Assembly (NCBI GenBank): GCA_020284085.1
Contig: JACEVL010005024.1
Coordinates: forward strand, 124,001 to 188,000
Direction: 5' to 3'
DNA from: Aporrectodea caliginosa
Taxonomy: Eukaryota > Annelida > Clitellata > Crassiclitellata > Lumbricidae
DNA length: 64,000 nt
Shown: piece by piece, positions 1 to 13,000 of the stretch
How the letters are laid out: each line of letters begins with the position of its first letter
Numbering within the stretch: position 1 is the first letter of the stretch
Position numbers and translations under genes: made by a program
The notes under the pieces: generated by a model
What the model was told of the DNA's origin: nothing
The model's database searches: none
The model's input: the letters and a program-made list of their open reading frames with translations, nothing else

Positions 1-2650
1 ACGTGCGTCACCCAAAATCGAATGTTATCCAACAAATTATCAGTTTCCATTGGACATGGTCACAGATTTCCGTGCCAGATGTGAGGGGTCAGTTTTGAAA
101 AGTTAAGTTTCTTTTTAGAAATTACTTATTGTGGGGTTTGAACCTGCAAACCCCCCTTAATAGACCCTTGGTGTGCACATTCCAGAATGTCGCATGGTAA
201 CAATGTCACGTCAGCAGCCGGAGTTGTTTACTGTCCACGGGTGAAATGCCTAGGACGCCATAATGTTCTAAGCTGTCTATGCAATTAAGCGGCATTGATA
301 TACACAGAGCAATGAATAATGCAACTGTAGTCGGCTATGTTCATAATCGAATTATGCACTTATGAGACTTGCTCATACCCAGAGTTGTCTTTCATTGAAA
401 TACTCTATACTAAAACGAGACCAGCCGGTTTCTATGCACATAAGTGAATTATGCACTTATCCATTATGCACTTAAGTGGGGTGAATGATATTTCAGAAAT
501 TTTGGACTTATTACTTTTTATTGTTTTTGCAGGTGATGCCACTATATATTTCACTCTGATAAAATCTTACTGCTCATTTTAATCGAGTAAATGGAAAACT
601 AAAATAAATGTCTGACTAGTTTTGGGCAAATAAACTGTTGGACAATTGAACAAAGCTAGCTTTGTTTATTTTATCACATTGCACACCGTAGCCTAAATTA
701 GTAGAGACTATTGTAATCAGCAATAAACAATCACTCAGGTAAACTTGCTAAAAATTTATTAAGGTTTTTATTAATGAACACTTGACAAATAAATGAATGT
801 CAGAATGAATAATATGAGATTTATGTGCCAGACTTCAATACTTGAATCAGAGGCTCTTTCAGTTGCTAAGGGAACAGAGAAGTAATGTTAAGCTGAGGGA
901 GGAAACTAAGAAACCGATGTATTCACAAAATAGAAGGTTTTTGTTGCCGCTTGAAGATCGAGATTGATGACCTTTATAAGTAAAGGAATGTTTTTCCAGT
1001 CATGGTTAAGGCTCAGCTAAGAGCACATTTACCAATGGCCGTACCAATGAAGCTTTTGAAGATCACTGGATTGTGTGATATGGACAGGCACTTGATAGGC
1101 AATTGTGGATCAGAGGTATATGCAGGATGCTGAGTGTGAAGAATTTGATTCTCATTGCACCTTGAGACTGGGAGCCAGTGGAGTTGCGACAGAATGCCAG
1201 TAGATGGGAGTTTACTACCAGGGCATACAGTTTGTGGATATAGAATAATAGATGTGAAAAGAACTTATAGCTCATATTTTAATAATCTGTGAAAGACGTT
1301 GGCATATTCTGAAGGATTTGCTACACCCCGCACTGCTCGTCAACCTTTATCATACTTTGATATATACTTATTTATCAAGCTGTAATGTTATCTAGACTGC
1401 TACGATCCTTCTCATCTAAAATGTTCAATGATTCTGCAGAAACAGAACTGTATGTGCAATATCTGGATTTGATTCCAGAGCCTTGTGCAAACTGGCTCTT
1501 GGCGACTGGGGCACTATGACGTGACTGCATAACAGAGTTACAGATTAGCCTGTTCATGTACCCATATAAGAATAACTTGCTGCCATCTACATTTAGCAAA
1601 CTACTTTAGAAGTGTTTCAGAATTGATTAATTATATCATTAGATCTTGTACAAACTTTTGCTAAGAATTGCCTGTGCTGCTACATAGAAATTTCATATTT
1701 TGTTGAAAGGGTGTGTGAGCCTTGTGCTCATACCCAACACTTTGCATCAGTTTAAAGTGCATTTAAAACTGTATTTAATCAGATTAAAAAAATAATTGAA
1801 GCAGTATTATGGACTTAAATAAAAACTGTCAGTTGACATGAGGACTTGTATTTAAGAAATTACCCATCAGCACAATGTTAATCTGTAATTGGGCAATACT
1901 GCATCACAGGACCATTTGATTCCTTTGGAGTTCTTCCTTTGTCCACAGTTAATGTAGACCAAATTGTCTGTGTAATTTGTGAATTTTCTTGATCATTAAA
2001 GTGACTTCAGTTTAAAAAATTCCTTTGTCACTTCTTTATCCCTTCTACATAGGGAACTTGATTTCAAAATAGGGTCAGCAGTGTCCTTTGTTTCTTGGTT
2101 ATACTGCACATAAGATCTTTTTCTTTTTTCTTGTTCTTTTTCTAGTCCGGGTGACTGTTCTTTTGGTTTAGTTTGTATAAATTATAGCCTAGTGTAAAGC
2201 ATACCTGTGCAGTAATAAATGAAATGCTCTGAATGGATGATTGAGTAATGTTGTTTTGGCCATGTTCCACTATTATTGTTGGTGGAGACAGAGTTCCACA
2301 TTCTGCTAAACTGTTGATCTCTCAGCTGCCTTTGGCGCAAACTATGTGGTAGGTAACATGCATTGAAACACAAACAACTTTGCACTCTTTTCGAATGTTC
2401 AACTGTCAACTGTTTGTGTCCCAATAATCGTAAACACTTCTCTCCATATGAAACTGTGAAAAGAGCCTTATTCTCTGCCCTTAGGGTTTTTATCTTCCTG
2501 CCAATCCAGTTTTGACCACTTGGCCATACGCCATCCTGTGGCTGCCCATCTCACACGTGTTCACTCGAAGATGACCCTCTGATTTGTAGTCATGGGGAAG
2601 GGGAGATTTGCTCCTCCGTAAGGATTTGGGGTTGAAATGGAATAACAAAC
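1..2650. other. Upstream intergenic sequence, no gene seen
   Basis: No convincing coding exon was found on either strand. Two AATAAA-type signals (near 602 and 638) could mark the 3' end of a gene left of the window, but no coding sequence supports it. Short repeats of an ATTATGCACTTA motif occur at 345-475. The longer open frames here are AT-rich and unlike any family I know. Confidence 0.5.
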
Positions 2651-2689
2651 GATGTATACATATATACATATCGCTATAGAGCACAATTC

Positions 2690-2840
2690 TATGCATCTAT
2701 AAGTATCAGTTTTCTCTCGACTCTTAAAGACGCATTTTTTCAGCTGTTTGATGGCCACGTGTTGAGCGCTTCTGTGAGACTCTTAAGTGGCGCTATATAA
2801 ATGTCTTGTGACATTGCATTACATTACATTACATGCATCA
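2690..2840 (+). mobile_element. LINE 3' end fragment
   Basis: Contains a remnant reading SRLLKTHFF, like the last residues of CR1/Jockey-type reverse transcriptases. It is followed by a 3'UTR ending TTAAGTGGCGCTATATAAAT and an ATTAC-type tail. The same 3' end recurs many times in the window. Confidence 0.6.
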
Positions 2841-2849
2841 TTATGTGCA

Positions 2850-5470
2850 ACAAGAAATCTACACTACAAATTATATACAAAGTAACGGTCCAGGCCAAAC
2901 AATCGGATGATAAATCATGTATGTTTACATCACTACTTAGTGGTGCTTGATAGTATAAATCGTTATCTGTCAGCCAGAGATTTCTATTCTGTTAGCACCT
3001 CCGAGCAATCTCAGATCTAAAACCAGTTATTGGAATGTTACTAATACATTATCTGGTGTTTGACTTGAAGGAGGACCATATTATCTCTTAGGCACAGTAG
3101 GCATTCTGCCTACAGCGTACGAACCTTCCAGGGGCCTGCGAAAGTCTGAAAATGAAATATTGATAAAATAAGTGTAATGATTGCATTTGATACGAAAATG
3201 AAAAAGGGAATTTCAAATTCTTATTTACTAATTTTTGTAATTGTACTGTAACACTTTAACTTTAAGATATTAACTTAAACTTAAGTTAAGCTGCGCAACA
3301 GCCTACATTATTTGAACCGTCTTCAAATGTCATTTCCTGCATTAACTTGTTTTCAATTGAAAGAAGTGCAAAGAAAGATTGTTGTCCTTGAGATTAGTTG
3401 TGAGTGAAGTGTCATTGATGCATGTTCATAAATTTGAGCAAAGAACCTTTAATCTTTTTAAGAGCATCTTCTTTCTCTTCCTTTTTCTGTTGTTTCTCAA
3501 ATCCAGACTAGTGTTTCTCTTGTATCCATCAGACATGATTATTTAAAATTAAAACTATTAATTTAAAAACTTTTAAAGCTATTTAGGCCTACATACAAAA
3601 TTATAAAGCAGCTACAATTTTGTAAAGACTGAAGAGACGAAAGATAGTAAAACTAAAACCGGAAATATTGCATTAGACATAAGACATTAGTGGATATATC
3701 CATACATTAGACATTAGTGGATATATCCAGAATATTAAATTTAAATGATCAACAATACAAAAAGTAAATTGAGATTTAAAATCAAAACTGGGTGTGTTTG
3801 TGAATCATGATTAAACATGACGTCAGGAAAAACAAATGTGAATGTGTCAGTATGCGTTTGGCTTTAATGGAGAGCTGGCAGTTTGGGCCTACGAATGCAA
3901 GAGTGCCTTGGGCCTACGATGACCTTAAATGGTCGTGCTTTGAAGACTACTCCTCTCTTCTTCTCTTCTCGGAAAGCTCTGTATGCATGGAGCTGGTCAG
4001 CATTAGTATAGCGTGCAACAGAGCATGATATGTTCTAGTACTTTGTCATCAGCCGCGTTGCTTATTACTACTCTCTGCTGACTGAGTTCTGCTTGTGTCT
4101 GCTTCTCTTACAAGCTCATTGGTCTTTCTGATGCTCCTACCAAAATCAGAACATCGTTTTGTGATTATTCACCCAAATGAGATTCTGTCTGCAGAGATAC
4201 AGCCATCCGAAGTGTGTAGAGTCTTCTGAAGCACATGTGCAGTGGCAGCAACCAAACATATGGACTTCATTTGTAATGGGTTGCTGTGGAAATGGAGAAT
4301 TTGCATGTTTGATTGTTAGTTTAACACTTCAACGACGAGCTGCATTGGTTTCCCAGTCACTTTTAGTACACGCTCGATGGTAAAGAGTTTAAGTCATGGA
4401 TGCAGAGAATGAGGAGATACAGCATAATTTGTTTGTGCTGGTCCACAAATACAGATGATGTAGGCCTACTTCTGCGTTGATCTTGTACCTGTACCTCACA
4501 CCTAATGGTGTCAATGTCCTCTTATACTATTATCTGTAGGTGCATAAACCTGAATACTGCAATGTTGAGAAATGCTCCTAGAAGCGTTTCAGCAACAATC
4601 ATCCCTTTCACTGGTCATAGTCAAATAAGGCATCTCAGGCCCTTCCTCTTAAACATGAAGCCTGCTCCCATGGAGTGATCCTTCTCCTTTCCAGAGCAAA
4701 TAATTTGTCCACCATTCATTTGACCAGACTCTGTTCATCTCTTCTCTGGTTTTGCCAAGATGTTACAGTCTTAGACTCTCATTTTCCTATGCAGCAGTTC
4801 TAGTTTCCAGACGCTATTAAGTTTTTATACGTTTCGTGTGCCTACTTCCAACACCAGACAGGTGACCTTAAGTTTTGTTTTGTTTTCCCATGCCAAACTT
4901 TTTGGCCCAGGTGGAGATGGAGACCTTGTTTAGCCGGGATTCATCTGAGTAGGCAAATGCTTTGTCTGACATCATTCATCCTGCAGTTGATTTCTATTAT
5001 CCTCTTGCTTTACTGTGGGTGGTATCCAGACCCTGCTGCCCAACCCTCCTCCTTTGTCCAAGCTTGGGATTGGCACCGATGAACCTGTGGTGAATTAAAT
5101 TAATTAATTAGCTCAATGTAAGTATCTGATTAATGATAATACTAGTAATAATAATAGTATTAATGTTGTTTGTCATGAAAGGAAGTACATAGTAGTAAAG
5201 GTTGAATAGATGGCAGGAGGAAAGGGTGGGAGGAGGAATGAATGGAAGGAGGGAGGAACAGACAGATGGATGAACAAACGCACGGACGGATGAACGAATG
5301 CGCACGGATGGACAGATGATGCTCTAGGGACCCAAGTGATGACGTCAGCCAATGGCATTGAAGCTGAGCTCAACCGCTGGAGGATTTCTAACCATTTGAG
5401 TGCATTACAATGTCTTTTCAGGAATTTCTGTCTCACTGCCAGAAGATATTTGCTCAGATAAAATGTCTAT
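2850..5470. other. Upstream intergenic sequence, no gene seen
   Basis: No supported exon. A roughly 35-bp unit with ACATTAGTGGATATATCCA occurs twice at 3678-3729. A small inverted-repeat element lies at 4319-4388 (listed separately). Purine-rich GGA/GGAT runs span 5210-5320. Confidence 0.5.
4319..4388. mobile_element. Short palindromic repeat element, copy 1
   Basis: TTTAACACTTCAACGACGAG ... GATGGTAAAGAGTTTAA. It is the same element as at 26824-26905 and 28629-28711, whose ends TAACACTTTAAC / GTTAAAGTGTTA are perfect inverted repeats. This copy is the most decayed. Confidence 0.6.
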
Positions 5471-5479
5471 AGTGGCAAT

Positions 5480-5532
5480 ATGTGTGTGTGTGTGTGTGTG
5501 TGTGTGGGTGTGTGTGCGTGTGTGTGTGTGTA
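5480..5532. repeat. (GT)n microsatellite
   Basis: Imperfect GT dinucleotide run of about 50 bp, seen directly. Confidence 0.9.
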
Positions 5533-5739
5533 ATGCTGCTAACAATAAGAATGTGTAATATTTATTAATAATAATATTCAGATCTACAGACATGCATACC
5601 TTTGCGCATCTTGTTGTCAGTAGAAATTGAGGCAGGGTTAATACAGTCGAAACGCATTTACATGCAACCCATTTATTTACATGCAACCCATTTACATGTG
5701 ACGATACAATCATACATTGCTCAGAGGCTCCTCCATGAT

Positions 5740-5997
5740 CATATCATATCATATCTGAACATTAATAAAGCATCTCTTGTAGTATGGACTATTCAGAGGT
5801 GCTCTCAATGTATAGAAGCCCTGGGGGAAAATAAATGTCTTCAGGGAACGAGTATACGAGGAGGAGAACCCAGACAACAGTTTTACCCACAGGGGAGGGG
5901 GAAGGTAATTCCAAGCAGAAGGGCCCACAGCAGCAAACAACTGACATTGGGCTAGGGTGGTCCTGGTCCGAGACATGTTAAAATGCGGTACAGACAC
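5740..5997 (-). mobile_element. LINE reverse-transcriptase C-terminal fragment
   Basis: The minus strand reads TLAQCQLFAAVGPSAWNYLP and later SLKTFIF, the typical C-terminal signature (GPxxWNxLP...LKTxLF) of CR1/Jockey-group LINE polyproteins. 5'-truncated and decayed. Confidence 0.65.
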
Positions 5998-6195
5998 TTA
6001 GGGATAGTATTATAAATTGCTCACCAACTTACTTGCATGGAATCTGATGGAAGTCCAGAGCAGAAATATGCCATAGGTTGGCTGGCATTTCCTCTTCCTT
6101 TTGAATGCTGACATTGCAGCTTAGTCATGCTTCACCCTACATAATATACATATAAATATACATAATATATGGTAGTAATAGAGTAACATAGACAT

Positions 6196-6293
6196 CAGAG
6201 GTGGATAACTATTCAATTGAATTCTAATCAATTAGCTACAAGATTTAGCTAATTCTAATTGATTAGCAATTTAACTAATCATGCCCATCTCTG
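6196..6293. mobile_element. Small hAT-like MITE, copy 1 (98 bp)
   Basis: Ends read CAGAGGTGGATA and GCCCATCTCTG (imperfect terminal inverted repeats). It is flanked by the perfect 8-bp direct repeat ATAGACAT (6188-6195 and 6294-6301). The interior is made of CTAATTCTAATTGATTAG-type sequence shared with the larger copy at 34924-35496. Confidence 0.85.
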
Positions 6294-6989
6294 ATAGACA
6301 TATATGTAGTATTGTTAAAACTCGTATATAGGTTGAAAACCTTTGGGAAGTTTAAAATGCTCATATTCTGGAGGTCGACTTGTAAGAGGGTGAGGTCAAG
6401 TGTCAAGGTGCATCCACAGAACAAAGCACCACATGGTCAGGACATGTTGTGCTAGACAGGCAGTGGAAATTAGGACAAAGTTCGCTGACAAATGCCTCAG
6501 TGTTGGTTGTTGAAAATTAAGTGATTATGGACACTTCTTTTACAAAATCACATAAACATTTGCTAAAAACAGAAGAAAAATAGCCAATAAATTTGACAAC
6601 ATTTACACTGGAAGCTGTCTTCCAACCATGACATTTTTATTTGCTGTTCTGTTTTGAAGTGCTGCAGTGCTTTCAGCTTTTGAGTTTGTTGTAACTTGCA
6701 TCTATAGCTTATATTTTGATGCTACAAAATTGTGCAAATGCTGTCTCAAACTTTGCAAATTGTACCTGCTTTAAAATGCCATATTGTAATTTCTCAACAC
6801 AAAGAACAATGTTGCCTATCCCAGAAAACGTCTAAATTTTAATTTGTTGTGAATGTGAATATTGAGGAAATTTATTTACTATTTTTATGTAAAATGCTGA
6901 CCATCTGTAGCTCTATCTGGCAGATGAGATCAAAATAAGACGGTCTTCAACTGGAAAACTTTATTATAAGGATGGACATTTCCAAGGAT

Positions 6990-7420
6990 CATTTCCGGTC
7001 ATTACTCATCTCAAGTTCTCCAATTGCGCCATATCCAACACTGCACCACATCTCTGGAACGATCTCCCTCCTGAATTCCGCACTTTTTCGGTTCCTCCAC
7101 CATCATCGCCAATCACCCACCATCATCTGCCTCAGGCCCTCTATCCATCACCCCCAAGGCTTTCCACTCGAAACTAAACTCTCCCCTTCAAGAACTCCTA
7201 CACGGACTCAACTGATCATCTACCTTCCAACTCTCGACCTAAACGACACCCACCTTAGCAGCTACTCTGACCCCTCTGATCGTCTGGAAACCGGACTCGG
7301 GCCTCCTTCGGACTACTCTCTTGGACAACCCTTCTGACTAGACGCAGTGCTTGCGAATAAGCTGGTGCCCTGCGCTTGACTTTCGAGTGGTGCTTTAGAA
7401 GTTTGGAGATTACGATTAAA
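6990..7420 (+). mobile_element. LINE C-terminal/3'UTR fragment
   Basis: Reads APHLWNDLPPEFRTF and, after frame changes, a KLKTLLF-like remnant. The distal part (7340-7415, GAATAAGCTGGTGCCCTGCG) is also found at 19563-19640, showing a repeated 3' end. Confidence 0.6.
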
Positions 7421-7429
7421 TACAGAACA

Positions 7430-9350
7430 TGTTACCTAGCTAGGTATTTTGAACACATGGTCTGGAGCACTTTTCCATTTGACACCTGTGCCTGCATTCT
7501 TCTAAGGTTTTTGTGAGGACTGAATCATATCATGGCCTAAATGGTGCCATCAGTTGTCTTTATAGACAATGCACTAGTTGACACAATTTATGAAACTTCG
7601 GCAGATCCATAGTTCTCTTACTGTGACAATGATATCTTATATGGCCATGTAGTATTGTAGTTGATGTAAAATAAACTTAAGACAGTTAATCAATTCTTTG
7701 TTGATTCTTTGTTAAGGTGGCTTTGATTTTACAGAGCTAGAGTAAATCTGTTGTTTTAACATCACAGGGTTGTGCTCAAATTCTTAAATGATAGTTTAAT
7801 TTCTGTTCAAATAATAGCAGTATAATATTTCTGTTACTCCATATTCTGGATTTCTTGTTTGAAATTACAGTCTGATTTTCAAAACAGAGGCAACTATGGT
7901 ACACAATTTATCTCCAAAATGCCAGAAGTGCCTACAATTTAATTAGATTTATTATGAGCCTTTAACCTTAATCTTGACAGAAGTTTGTTCAGTAACTAAT
8001 TATGTTTTTTAAGCACTATGATTATAGCCTACAGTTGATTGATTAGCAGTGTTGAGCTCAACGTTAGATAGAGCACATAATCCGTTATTTGGGCCAAACT
8101 TGACGAGTTTGGCTGCTTTAATGACATTGGTAATGCAGATGCATCTTAGATTATTTATTTTGATATATATATATATATATCAAATCAATATATATATATA
8201 TATATATTGATTTATTATGCAGTGTGGGTTGGCACACCGCAACCTGGGACATTGAGATGGAGGGAGTGATTGATGTTGGTTATGAATTTATATTTTTGTA
8301 AAGCACAATTAGCGGATAGGTCTGCCGTTTTTGGGATGCTGTAGCTACATAATTATTCATGCATGTGCAGATGTCTTAAGATATTTCAGAATGACTGCGT
8401 TATCAAGTGTCTGTTGACATGCAGTCGCTGTGGCTTTTGTTGCCCAACGTCGGCTCATAAAACGTGTTTCTACCACATTGTTAGATAAGTCGGCCGATGT
8501 ACAAGGGAGACAACAGCAGCGGTTTTTTAATCTCAATTCACTTGAATTTAGTGGCAACGTTCCAGGTGACTATACCTTTTTGTATCTGCCTTGTCAAAGA
8601 TTGAAGAAATTGTCAAAACATTTCTGACAAGAAATCATCCTGTCAGATGTTTTGCTCTTTGTGTTTTTGTGTTTTATCCGAAACTATTTACTCATTTCTA
8701 ATGTTTTATTGCCCAAAATGACACATCCACAAGGAATTGTTTGCCATTTGGATGGGCATGTTGAAAAGAGAAGGAAGGCTTAAAGATCAAAGGTCATGTA
8801 AAAGGCGTTTTGCAAATCACGTAGTCATCCTCTGAGTGGATGTTTTCTATCGACTTGGTTCCAGTATGTAGTATTCTAGTTCCTCTGATATTGACCGAGG
8901 TTATATTGAACTAGGAGGAAAGAGGTGGCTCAGGTTATTTTTGGAAATGAAATGATATTGAGAGGACTGAATAGAAACCTTTGCTGATTTGAAATGGAGG
9001 ACATCCAAAGAGAACTATTGGGATGATGCATCTCACAGCTGGATGTCTGTTGTCTTACTTCCTTAGTACATTCATGACTCATTTACAGTTGTTATTCTTT
9101 TGCTTCCTGGTCTTTTGAATCCGCCTTTTTCCTGGATCTGACAGTATGATGAGTCTGATTCCCTTTGGTCCTGAATGAGGGAGAACCAACCAGTGGAGGA
9201 GTATTTGTAGTCCACTTTGCACTGCTCTGTTCTATTGCTTACAAGAGAAAGAGTAAGTGAGGTAAACCTGTGAGCTCATTATATTCTGGAGTATCATCAA
9301 AGCCCTGACAGCCAAAGGTGCAGCATATTTTCTATGACCTGGTGATGAAA
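7430..9350. other. Upstream sequence, no gene seen
   Basis: AT-rich with no recognisable exon. The only notable structure is the TA-rich double palindrome at 8157-8214. Confidence 0.5.
8157..8214. repeat. TA-rich double palindrome
   Basis: TTTGA(TA)n TCAAA is immediately followed by TCAA(TA)n TTGA. Two TA runs are each bounded by inverted tetramers, giving a cruciform-prone site of about 55 bp. Confidence 0.8.
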
Positions 9351-9359
9351 TTGTCGGGT

Positions 9360-10013
9360 GGAAATGCTGAATGCCAGCCGGTCGACCCATTGGACGGTCG
9401 GTCGGTTTGCTTCCGACTCCCTTGCTTTTTTGTACTGGAATGCCCATGATATTTTTAGATCCGGCATCTTGTAATTATTTACACCACCGTAAACAGAGGC
9501 TCTGCCGGTTTCGTAGGCTCTGGCTGGTCGTAAACAGTCAGCCGTGCATGTAATTGCAGGCGCATCTTTTAATTCTTCAATACACAAATATTTTCGGCAG
9601 ATTCTGTGGTAATGTGTGTGCCGTAGGATTGGTATGTAGCCGTCTGGTGAGTGGGATTCCTGGAGCAGCCCGGCATTTGTAGGAAGCAGCAGAAGCGCCA
9701 CCGTTGGTCGGTCGGTCGCTTGCCTGCCTGCTTGCCTGCCTCCTCCGGAAGCGCCGGAGCTACCGTGTGCGCTGGATGATGGGTCATGGCTGGCTGTGCT
9801 ACTGGCGGAGAGGAGCTGGAGGCTGATTTATGGCTCTGATGCAGACGGTGTAAACCAGCTTAGAACGATAGACGGAGAAAAGGGGGGTTAGACGACAACA
9901 GTAGTTTCGCATTGGGATTTTATACCGAAATTGGTTGCTGGCATTGGTGAGGGGTTCGGATCGACTTGTCTGTCTGTCGTGACCGTCTATTTGTCCGGTT
10001 GTCTGCGGCAACA
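9360..10013 (+). promoter_or_regulatory. Probable promoter / 5'UTR of the ankyrin gene
   Basis: This stretch is visibly richer in G, C and CpG than its surroundings. It contains GGTC/CCTG-type short runs (9700-9745) and an ETS-like CCGGAAG within a small palindrome near 9745-9760. There is no clear TATA box. An in-frame TGA at 9948-9950 lies upstream of ATG 10014 with no ATG between, which supports that start. The transcription start is inferred, and an upstream non-coding exon cannot be excluded. Confidence 0.4.
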
Positions 10014-10037
10014 ATGCCGAAACCGTCATCGTCCGTG
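10014..10037 (+). CDS. Ank: Ankyrin exon 1 (start codon)
   Basis: The eight residues MPKPSSSV are followed by the donor GTAAGC, phase 0. The short Pro/Ser leader before the first repeat is like other ankyrins, whose repeats begin within about 10-30 residues of the start. The next coding exon continues ...[12 protein letters not shown], the usual entry into repeat 1. Other N-terminal isoforms could use exons not seen here. Confidence 0.8.
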
Positions 10038-13000
10038 GTAAGCTATCTGGTATTTTTGTCAGTGGGATCGATTGTTGAGATAGCGGATCTCGAGGATTCA
10101 ATTAATTTATTATGAATATGACTGCAATTTTTGTTTGAGGGCTTTTCAATGATTCATATCTGTGGGCTTTGTCACACAGAAATGCCATCATCATGTGATG
10201 ATCTTGTCCTGCAGCAGGAACACCTGGGGTCTGCTGGGTGATGAGCTGTCCTGATGTGGCACATAGATAGTGGTCCAATTGTAACCTAAATTATCGCCTG
10301 ATCATCATCATCATCACCTTAGTTTTCGTGCTGTTGCTTATTGTCGTCATGCCAGTGTGCATAAATCAATATTTGAAATTGTCATGATAATTGTGTTGAA
10401 TCAGTATTTTTAAGGAAATCTAAGGCCATCAGCCAGAGCGCTGTTGTACAGTGACCGGAATATCATGGGACTACTGAGCATTGGCGCTGTATTTGTTTAG
10501 CTTCTGCTTTGTCTTGTACTGCTTTTGTTTTCTGTGGCAAAATAAAGGTGTTTGTAGAGACACGAATTTGTAGCTACTCTTTGTGTTTGTCCTCATTTTC
10601 TACCTTTTGCTCTATTTGTCCATATAGATCTTTTGTTCCTTTCTGTTTTGCTTCTGCATCTAATTTTTATCTGCTACAGTATCATGCAGCTGACTAGGCC
10701 AGTAGCAGCAGCACATCAAGGTTCACGATTGGCAGAAGTGGACCAGTCTTTCTTTTGCATTGATCAGCAAGTCCATGTGAAAGTACATATGCTATGAATT
10801 TACTAAATGCAGCAGTTCTTTTTTTTCAACAGATTACTGATCCAATGTTTGAGTGGAGAAATCTGAATATCTGTTACCTTTACGTTATAAAGTGTTAAAG
10901 TGTTTTCCGTGTTCTGTCATGCCAGGCTTAACTAAAGTTAACTTAACATGTTATGAAGGAGGTAAAAGTCCTGAGAAGGGATGATATTCTAGAGAAAAAC
11001 ATTCAGTAATATTACCCTCACATTTGAATTTGGCTATTAAACATTAATGAATATCTGATAGAATACCTGATGAATACCAAGTAGGTGAATGTGCTGCTAT
11101 TGTATTTCTGTGCTTGTTGTTTATTACGTGTAGGCGACAGTTTGCAAGAACAGAAACCTCATATTTGATTAATTGCCTGGAAATACCTTGTTGATAAGTC
11201 ACTGTATGTGGAGCCTATGGTTATGATTTAGCTACCGTAGTATTTTCGTGTTTGCTGTTACTAACTATGATTGCACTTTTTTTTCTAGGCTGAAAGCAGT
11301 TCGAGCTTTCTAAGGGCTGCTCGTGCTGGAAACTTGGATAAGTTGCTGGAGTTTCTCAAAGGCAGTATGGATATCAACACCAGCAATGCTGTAAGTGGCC
11401 ATTATGATGTTTACTTCCTGTCTCACTTGTTAATGTAAGTGACACATGTGCTGTGTGCCATCATCAACTGCAACACATGTCATACGTGGGGCATATGAAG
11501 CCCATATGACAGTATTGTCATATGGGCATCATCATGTCCTACTCTTTTAGTCCATGTGTATGATACACATTCTGGGTGCTTTCAACAATGAATCTACTGG
11601 CATTTATAGAGTAGAGGATCTATTAAATAAGTTGTAAGCACAAGGCCATTCCTTAAGTTATGTTAACCCTATGCATGTCAGAGGCACAAAATTGTGACAT
11701 TAGGAATTTTTCTCACAGGCTGCAGGCACTTAACTGCAATATTATGGGTGCATTTACTGAAAGTAGTTAATATTAGGGAACTAGTAATCTTCCTATACAA
11801 ATCTATGGACTATTAATTAGGGAAACAATTATTTGCTGACTTAATGAGTTAGTGATAGTAAGTAAGTAAGTAAGTATATCCTTTATTATACCAATTGCTA
11901 ACCGCATTTTGGTTTACAAGAGAATCACAAGAGACTTAACAACTTAGTCAACTAAGTCACATTCTTATCAAATGACTAATTGCTTAGAGCCTTAGACATG
12001 TGAACTGGCTTACTGATTTGCTATCGGCTTCTTAGGTAATCCGGTATGTCTAGTAGTTACCTAATAATGTAATGCATTTTACCACCTACTGGACTGACTG
12101 TGAAATGTTAATGTGAATTTATGAAAGAAGACTACCGGTACTGATAGGAAATAACCGGGAATCACCTTGCCGAATATCCCGTTTTTTTGCAGTATTCTGA
12201 AGTATTTGCTTCGGCAAATACTATTCACACAAATATTTCTCGACATCGAGTGTTTCTTATTGTCTCTAAACCTAGCAGTGAACTAAGTTTTAACTTAAAC
12301 CTTTTAACAATAAGCTTCCTGAATGGCGCTAGTAAATTCTTAAACTTAAAGATAGATAAGCCAGACAATAAATTTTTATTACATGAAAATGTGAAGCTTC
12401 ACATATGGAATAAATGGTAATCGGTTCATACCCGGATCTGGCAAATAATACATCGAAATATTCGGTACTCAGTGGAAAATGTCTACCCGGTTATTCCCAA
12501 GTGACAGACGCATACGATTGTTTATAAAAGGAATAAAACACACGACCATGTCCGAGGCTGCACTACAGTGCTTGTTCAGTCTGGAATCCATTCCGTATTG
12601 ATTAATCCAGTGGTTGCCAACCTTTTCAGAGCAAGACACCCGTACTAAAAGTCATTCAGTCAACGACACCTGGCCTTATTTTAATTTATTTTTCTTCCAG
12701 TTTATGTTTTATCTTAATGATGAGCAACGTTCTTTGCATTCAGCCAAAGTGTCGCGACTGTTTCTACACTACTTTATGTTTTAAAAATAAAAATAGGCCT
12801 ACTTGTATGTAAGCAGTGATATGCAGTAGTCTTTCACGTTTTTACCCATTCCGCCATCCAGCCGCGTCACCCTTAGGGCAGTTCACGGCACCCTAGGGTG
12901 TCGTGGTGCCAAGATTGGAAAACAACGAATTCATCCACATGGAATTCAGAGCATCCTCCAAAATTTCAAACTTTGAAATACACAAGTCACTCTAGGAATC

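Noticed and set aside
530..650. 3'-terminal exon of an upstream gene
   Set aside because: A TTTTTGCAG acceptor and AATAAA-like signals are present, but no coding sequence or other exon supports it in this window.
5108..5713. Minus-strand open frames with His/Thr and Ser/Pro repeats
   Set aside because: Produced by the GT microsatellite and GGA-rich tract; no coding signature.
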